Assembly (NCBI RefSeq): GCF_900243075.1 | Contig: NZ_OEZH01000058.1 | Span: 1-40,415 of the forward strand | Direction of reading: 5' to 3' | Length of the DNA: 40,415 nt | From: Clostridioides difficile | Lineage (GTDB): Bacteria > Bacillota > Clostridia > Peptostreptococcales > Peptostreptococcaceae | Shown here: positions 35,645 through 40,415 of the stretch, piece by piece | Layout of the letters: each line of letters starts with the position of its first letter | Position numbering within the stretch: position 1 is the first letter of the stretch | Position numbers and translations under genes: made by a program | The notes under the pieces: generated by a model | Database searches by the model: none | The model's input: the letters and a program-made list of their open reading frames with translations, nothing else | Told to the model about the DNA's origin: nothing

Positions 35645-36475
35645 TTACATTTTAACTTCTGCTGATACTTGAGTTAGATATTCATTAGAATCTCTCACAC
35701 TTATATCATATAGAAGATATTCTTCATAAATAAAATCCCCCATACATAAATTATTCTGATTAAAAAAATTTAATAACTTTTCATAAGTTTTGTAAATGGT
35801 TTCATAACTCCCTTTATGATAAGCAGTTACATAAAGCCCTTTTGGCTTGATTGATATAGGATATTTCTTGTATTCTTTATTAACTTTCGTAAATAAATAT
35901 GAATATGATTCAAAATCCTTATTAATTATATCTTCACCCTTAATGATAGAGCCAATCGTACCATAATCACTCAATTCATAGTTGTCCATAAAGTTAATAC
36001 ATTCATATAAAAAATTTTCTTCATCATCTTCTAAAAATTGCTCTTTGTATGTAATAGGCGTTTTGACTAAGTACTCTTCTTCATGTTCTTCTAAAGTAAT
36101 AGTATTTGCATCTATATTACATGCATTTTTAGTAAATGAAATCGTAGACTCCATTAGAGCCTGAATATTAGTTAGTTTTTCAATTTCGTTGTTAATGTCA
36201 ATCATTTTATTTTCTAAAAGTTCAATTAGTAAATTAGGAGTACGTTTATCTATATAAGCTTTAATTTCTTTTAAAGGCATTTTGACTTCCTTAAGTGAAG
36301 AAATTATACCAAAAATGCTAAGTTGATGGTATGAGTAGTATCTATATCCATTTTCTTTTTTTAATTCTGGAGAGAAAAGACCTATATCATCATAATAGAA
36401 AAGTGTTTTTTTATTAACTCCACAAATTTTTGCGAATTCTCCAGTTGTGAAATAATTTTTTGAAACTTGACTCAT
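35645..36475 (-). CDS. MerR-family regulator with effector-binding domain (BmrR/TipA-like)
   Basis: The 276-residue regulator has an N-terminal MerR helix-turn-helix and wing (about 8-75: [62 protein letters not shown]). A dimer helix (about 80-115) and a GyrI/BmrR-like effector domain (about 120-276, with [25 protein letters not shown]) follow. Such proteins bind drugs or amphipathic molecules and twist the promoter into activity. AAGGAGGAATT precedes ATG 36473-36475. The gene is divergent from the ABC exporter, with a shared operator at 36495-36513. It lacks the cysteines of metal-sensing MerR proteins at the usual sites. Confidence 0.92.
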   Translation of the reverse strand: MSQVSKNYFTTGEFAKICGVNKKTLFYYDDIGLFSPELKKENGYRYYSYHQLSIFGIISSLKEVKMPLKEIKAYIDKRTPNLLIELLENKMIDINNEIEKLTNIQALMESTISFTKNACNIDANTITLEEHEEEYLVKTPITYKEQFLEDDEENFLYECINFMDNYELSDYGTIGSIIKGEDIINKDFESYSYLFTKVNKEYKKYPISIKPKGLYVTAYHKGSYETIYKTYEKLLNFFNQNNLCMGDFIYEEYLLYDISVRDSNEYLTQVSAEVKM

Positions 36476-36490
36476 AATTATAATTCCTCC

Positions 36491-36521
36491 TTGACTATCC
36501 TGTTACAGTATAGTTTATCAT
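36491..36521 (+). promoter_or_regulatory. MerR-type promoter of the ABC exporter with dyad operator
   Basis: TTGACT (36491-36496) and TATCAT (36516-36521) are 19 bp apart, the over-long spacer typical of MerR-activated promoters. Within it lies CTATCCTGTTACAGTATAG (36495-36513), two 9-base arms around a central T with one mismatched pair. On the complement, TTTACA (36529-36534) and TATACT (36507-36512) with 16 bp form a promoter for the regulator, overlapping the same dyad. Confidence 0.85.
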
Positions 36522-36547
36522 AATATTTTGTAAAGGAGTGTGAATAT

Positions 36548-38275
36548 ATGAAAAAATTAATTCGTTTTTTAAGACCATATAGAGTTTTAATTGTTATAGT
36601 TTTGATATTTACGTTTTTGCAAACACTTGGAACTTTATATATACCAACACTTACAGCAAGTATAGTAAATAATGGTGTAGTAAAAGGAGATATAGATTAT
36701 ATTGTAAAAACAGGTTTAATAATGTTGATAGTAGCTGGTATAACAGCCTTATCAGCTGTGTTGGTTTGTAAAGTATCAGCAAATCTCTCATCTGGATTTT
36801 GTAGAGATATTAGAGAAGCAGTATTTATAAAATCACAAGATTTATCAATAAATGATTTTAATAAGATAGGTACAGCCTCAATGATTACTAGGAGTACTAG
36901 TGATATTACTTTAATAGGTCAATCTGTGTTTATGTTTATTCAGTTGGTATTACCAGCACCAATTATAACTGTTTCTGGTCTATTTTTAGCATATTCTATA
37001 GATAAAGCAATGACAATTATTATTGTTGTAGTAATGTTTTTATTCATGTTATCAGCCTTTTTGGTTGGTAAAAAGCTTATCAAGTTGTTTAAAATGATGC
37101 AAGTAAAGATGGATAATATGAATAGAGTGTTACGTGAGGTAGTAACTGGAGTAAGAGTTATAAGAGCTTTTAATAGAAGCTACTTTGAAAAAAAGAGATT
37201 TGATAAAACTGCAATAGATTATTCTGAAACAGCAATTTCAATAAATAAAATATTTGCAGTACTTATGCCTATTGTAATGTTAATAATGAATTTAGGTATA
37301 GTAAGCATTATTTGGTTTGGTGGGATGAGAGTCAGTAATGGCAATATGGAGATTGGTCATATAATGGCACTTGTTGAGTATTGTATCTTAATACTGTTTT
37401 ATTTAATCATGGGAGTAATGGTATTTATGTATATACCTAGAGCAGGTGCTTGTGCAGATAGAGTAAATCAAGTATTAGATATAAAACCTGAAATTGTAGA
37501 TGGAAATGGTTGTAAAGATATTATTTCAGAGAGAGGTCATTTAGTGTTTAAAAATGTAACATTTTCATATGCTCAATCAGAAGAACCTGTTTTAAGTAAT
37601 ATAACATTTGAAGCAAAATCTGGAGAAGTAACTGCAATTATAGGGAGTACTGGTTCAGGTAAATCTACTATTGCAAATATAATACCACGTTTTTTTGAAA
37701 TTCAATCTGGACAAATATCTATAAATGGTCAAGATATTAAGAACATACCTCAAAAAGAACTTAGAGATAAAATTGGATTTGTACCACAAAAAGCCTTTTT
37801 ATTTAGTGGTACGATAGAGGAAAATATAAGGTATGGAAAAGAAGATGCAAGTATTGAAGAAGTAAAGCATGCTGCAAGTATAGCTCAAGCTGACGAGTTT
37901 ATTTCTGAAATGGAAGGTAAGTATGATTCATTTGTAGCCCAAGGTGGAAATAATTTATCTGGTGGTCAGAAACAGAGAATATCTATTGCAAGGGCATTAA
38001 TTAGAAAGCCTGAAGTATATATTTTTGATGATAGTTTTTCTGCATTAGATTTTAAGACAGATAAAAGACTTAGAAAAGCATTGAAGAATGAAATTAAAGA
38101 TTCATCAGCTATAATTATAGCACAGCGTATAAGTACAATTATGGATGCTAATCAAATTATAGTTTTGAATGATGGAAAAATTGTTGGTATTGGAAAACAT
38201 AAAGATTTACTTGAAAATTGTGAGGTTTATAAGCAAATTGCAGATTCACAGCTTAGTAAAGAAGAACTTGCATAG
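36548..38275 (+). CDS. ABC exporter half-transporter, degenerate-site subunit
   Basis: The 575-residue protein has a six-TM exporter domain (about 1-310) and an ATPase domain (about 335-570). Walker A is GSTGSGKST (366-374), the signature is a normal LSGGQKQR, and Walker B is VYIFDDSFSALD, with Asp in place of the catalytic Glu. The switch reads IIAQRIST, with Gln in place of His. Its own ATP site is thus degenerate, as in one half of heterodimeric exporters such as BmrCD or LmrCD. The partner starts 35 nt downstream. AAAGGAGTG precedes the ATG. Expression is probably driven by the divergent MerR regulator. A multidrug or amphipathic substrate is likely but not shown. Confidence 0.93.
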   Translation: MKKLIRFLRPYRVLIVIVLIFTFLQTLGTLYIPTLTASIVNNGVVKGDIDYIVKTGLIMLIVAGITALSAVLVCKVSANLSSGFCRDIREAVFIKSQDLSINDFNKIGTASMITRSTSDITLIGQSVFMFIQLVLPAPIITVSGLFLAYSIDKAMTIIIVVVMFLFMLSAFLVGKKLIKLFKMMQVKMDNMNRVLREVVTGVRVIRAFNRSYFEKKRFDKTAIDYSETAISINKIFAVLMPIVMLIMNLGIVSIIWFGGMRVSNGNMEIGHIMALVEYCILILFYLIMGVMVFMYIPRAGACADRVNQVLDIKPEIVDGNGCKDIISERGHLVFKNVTFSYAQSEEPVLSNITFEAKSGEVTAIIGSTGSGKSTIANIIPRFFEIQSGQISINGQDIKNIPQKELRDKIGFVPQKAFLFSGTIEENIRYGKEDASIEEVKHAASIAQADEFISEMEGKYDSFVAQGGNNLSGGQKQRISIARALIRKPEVYIFDDSFSALDFKTDKRLRKALKNEIKDSSAIIIAQRISTIMDANQIIVLNDGKIVGIGKHKDLLENCEVYKQIADSQLSKEELA

Positions 38276-38310
38276 TATGAAGAATTAATCTGTGTATTTG
38301 GAGGTGTAAT

Positions 38311-40173
38311 ATGAGTGAAAAAATAACAGAGAAACAAGATATAGACGTACTTAGTTTTGAAGATGGTATGTCAGCAGAAAAAGCTAAGGATACAAAAAAA
38401 ACTACTAAAAGATTATTGAAATATATGGCAAAACAAAAGTTTAAAATATTAATTATTTTTATTTCAGTATTGATAAGTTCAGCACTTACAGTTTTAGCAC
38501 CTATGGTTATAGGAAAAGCTATTGACCAACTATTTAATGGAATAAAAACTGCAGTCCAAACAGGTACAAAATTCAGTGTGAATTTTAGTACTATGGGAAG
38601 TACAATATCAATACTTCTAGGGTTATACTTAATTAGTGCAGTATTTATATATGTACAACAATACATTATGTCAGGAGTTGCACAAAATTTAGTCCTTAAC
38701 ATGAGAAAAGATTTAAGTGATAAACTCAATAAACTTCCTCTTAAGTACTATGACTCCCATAAAAAGGGGGAAACACTTAGTATAGTTACAAATGATTTGG
38801 AAAAAGTAGCAGATAGTTTACAAGAAGGATTAATGCAATTTATCACAGCAGTAGTTACAGTAGTTGGTTCTATCATAATGATGGTAAGTATAAGTATACC
38901 ACTTACAATAGTATCAGCTGTAACATTGCTTGTTTCATTGGGTATTACTGTCATAATTGCAAGAAAATCACAAGAAAGATTTTCAGAAAATCAAAAGGCA
39001 TTAGGAGAATTAAATAGCAATATAGAAGAGATATTTACTGGTCAAATAGTAGTTAAGGCATTTAGTAAAGAAAAAGACACTATAAAAAATTTCAAAACAT
39101 TAAATCAAAATCTTTATAATGCTAGTAGAAAAGCACAATTCTCATCATATGCAATATCTCCAATTATTAGATTTATAAATCAAATTGGGTATGTTATTAT
39201 AGCAGTTGTAGGTGGTGTATTTGCATCAACTGGAACAATGACTCTTGGTAGTATACAGGCGTTTATTCAATATGTAAATCAAGCATCAGAGCCTACTACA
39301 GAGATATCTTATATTGTAAATATGCTACAAGCAGCAATTGCATCTGCAGAGAGAGTTTTTGCAGTTATGGACGAAGTAGAAGAAATAAAAGATGAAGAAC
39401 ATTCAAAGATTATCAATATGCCTAGAGGTAAAGTACAATTTGAGCATGTTAAGTTTGGATATAGTGATGATTCTATTCTTATGAAAGATATTAATATTAA
39501 TTTGAATGCAGGAGATAAGATTGCAATTGTTGGACCTACAGGAGCTGGAAAGACAACTCTTGTAAATTTACTTATGAGGTTTTATGAGATACAAGGTGGA
39601 AAAATTACTATTGATGATGTTAATATAAAAGACTTAAAGCGTGGAGAACTTAGAACTATGTTTGGAATGGTGCTTCAAGATACATGGCTATTTAATGGAA
39701 GTATAAAAGAAAATATTGCATATAGTAAGTCAGATGCTACAATGGATGAGATTGTAAGAGCGGCAAAATCAGCAAGAGTAGACCATTTTATAAGGACTTT
39801 GCCTCAAGGATATGACACTGTATTGACTGAGGATGCTTCTAATTTATCTCAAGGTCAAAAGCAACTTCTAACAATTGCCAGGGCAATACTTTCAGACCCA
39901 TCAGTATTAATTCTCGATGAAGCAACATCTAGTGTAGATACTAGAACAGAAGTAGAAATTCAAAAGGCAATGAATAACTTGATGAAGGGAAGAACCAGCT
40001 TTGTTATTGCACATAGATTATCAACTATTCGAGATGCTGATTTAATATTGGTAATGAAAGAAGGTACTATTATTGAACAAGGAAACCATCAAGAACTCCT
40101 TGAGAATAAAGGATTTTATCAGGAACTTTACAATAGTCAATTCTCAAGAGAATACGATGAAGAAGTTGTATAA
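38311..40173 (+). CDS. ABC exporter half-transporter, catalytic-site subunit
   Basis: The 620-residue protein has an N-terminal extension of about 45 residues (Lys/Asp/Glu-rich), a six-TM domain (about 48-360) and an ATPase domain (about 375-615). Walker A is GPTGAGKTT (408-416), Walker B is VLILDEATSSVD with the catalytic Glu, and the switch is VIAHRLST with His. The signature, however, is LSQGQKQL, so it degrades the partner's site, not its own. Paired with the preceding subunit this gives one good site (this Walker A/B with the partner's LSGGQ) and one poor site, the known asymmetric heterodimer. GGAGGTG precedes ATG 38311. Confidence 0.94.
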   Translation: MSEKITEKQDIDVLSFEDGMSAEKAKDTKKTTKRLLKYMAKQKFKILIIFISVLISSALTVLAPMVIGKAIDQLFNGIKTAVQTGTKFSVNFSTMGSTISILLGLYLISAVFIYVQQYIMSGVAQNLVLNMRKDLSDKLNKLPLKYYDSHKKGETLSIVTNDLEKVADSLQEGLMQFITAVVTVVGSIIMMVSISIPLTIVSAVTLLVSLGITVIIARKSQERFSENQKALGELNSNIEEIFTGQIVVKAFSKEKDTIKNFKTLNQNLYNASRKAQFSSYAISPIIRFINQIGYVIIAVVGGVFASTGTMTLGSIQAFIQYVNQASEPTTEISYIVNMLQAAIASAERVFAVMDEVEEIKDEEHSKIINMPRGKVQFEHVKFGYSDDSILMKDININLNAGDKIAIVGPTGAGKTTLVNLLMRFYEIQGGKITIDDVNIKDLKRGELRTMFGMVLQDTWLFNGSIKENIAYSKSDATMDEIVRAAKSARVDHFIRTLPQGYDTVLTEDASNLSQGQKQLLTIARAILSDPSVLILDEATSSVDTRTEVEIQKAMNNLMKGRTSFVIAHRLSTIRDADLILVMKEGTIIEQGNHQELLENKGFYQELYNSQFSREYDEEVV

Positions 40174-40224
40174 TTAATTATATTATTTGTATGTGCTTTT
40201 ATGTACAATCAAAATAATTAGGAG

Positions 40225-40273
40225 AAAGGGGGTGTCTCAAAATGAACTTTTTAGTTTATGAGACACCCTTTTT
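40225..40273 (+). terminator. Terminator of the ABC exporter operon
   Basis: GGGTGTCTCA (40230-40239) pairs with TGAGACACCC (40259-40268), with an inner AACT/AGTT pairing, and is followed by five T. Confidence 0.9.
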
Positions 40274-40337
40274 GTATGAAATCAAATATATTTTCATCAT
40301 TTGAACAATGAAAAGAGGCTTATCTCTATTTTAGTAT

Positions 40338-40410
40338 AATCCCCTTATAGTAGACATTTAAATAAAAGGCCATTATAATAGGTCTAAAAAGCGTATACTC
40401 TAAGGGGGTT
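40338..40410. repeat. Imperfect inverted-repeat pair at the window end
   Basis: AATCCCCTTATAGTAGAC (40338-40355) and the complement of 40393-40410 (AACCCCCTTAGAGTATAC) match at 15 of 18 positions, with 37 bases between and TTTTT after. It may be a terminator for a gene beyond the window, or the ends of a short transposon-derived element. The window stops too soon to decide. Confidence 0.4.
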
Positions 40411-40415
40411 TTTCT

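Noticed and set aside
40225-40273. GGGTGTCTCA/TGAGACACCC as insertion-sequence ends
   Set aside because: The short loop and T-run directly after the exporter operon fit a terminator better.
1-40415. CRISPR array, tRNA or rRNA genes
   Set aside because: No regularly spaced repeats and no tRNA- or rRNA-like sequence were seen.

Overview
The window is low-GC, densely packed, clostridial-type DNA. AT-rich wobble codons, AGGAGG-type ribosome binding sites, U-tailed hairpin terminators and many two-component and GGDEF genes all fit a Firmicute. The protein sequences and gene order (leuCDB, serC-like/serA/DUF1015, fumarase subunits plus malic enzyme, nagR-nagA-nagB) look like Clostridioides difficile or a very close relative. 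The species is an inference from remembered protein similarity; no search was run.

Positions 1-2524 hold the end of a leucine operon. The window opens inside the last codons of a TnpB gene, followed by a folded RNA region that ends at base 231. The leuC reading frame resumes at base 232. This is the 3' end of an IStron (an IS605-type transposon combined with a group I intron) inside leuC. Exact removal of the element would rejoin the isopropylmalate dehydratase frame. leuD and leuB follow. Positions 2707-7175 hold a hotdog thioesterase and a serine cluster: class V aminotransferase, phosphoglycerate dehydrogenase without an ACT domain, and a DUF1015 protein with a DGHHR motif. A strong terminator closes the cluster. 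After a 0.77-kb gap come a large multi-PAS diguanylate cyclase (7946-11494), a YgiQ radical-SAM protein, and an SsuABC/NMT1-type uptake transporter (13721-16159). A YbaK deacylase and a fumarase alpha/beta plus malic enzyme operon (16936-19584) follow.

Positions 19758-25557 hold a zinc-ribbon protein and a two-component system followed by a MacB/FtsX-type ABC transporter. A convergent S1-domain protein (CvfB type) lies on the minus strand. Next comes the N-acetylglucosamine-6-phosphate operon nagR-nagA-nagB, with a clear promoter and two GGTATATACC palindromes. Positions 29707-35347 hold a minus-strand membrane protein, an OmpR-type two-component system with a tandem 11-bp repeat upstream, a second membrane diguanylate cyclase and a DUF308-like membrane protein.

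The last block (35472-40173) is a MerR-family regulator divergent from two half-transporters that form a heterodimeric ABC exporter. The shared intergenic region carries a near-perfect dyad inside a 19-bp promoter spacer, the standard MerR activation layout. A terminator and an imperfect inverted-repeat pair close the window.

The points most worth a second look are the IStron in leuC with its overlapping guide RNA and 3' splice site, the DUF1015 gene in the serine cluster, the MerR/exporter switch, the tandem repeat before the second two-component system, and a small hydrophobic ORF behind the MerR gene that has a good ribosome binding site but an ATA where the start codon should be.
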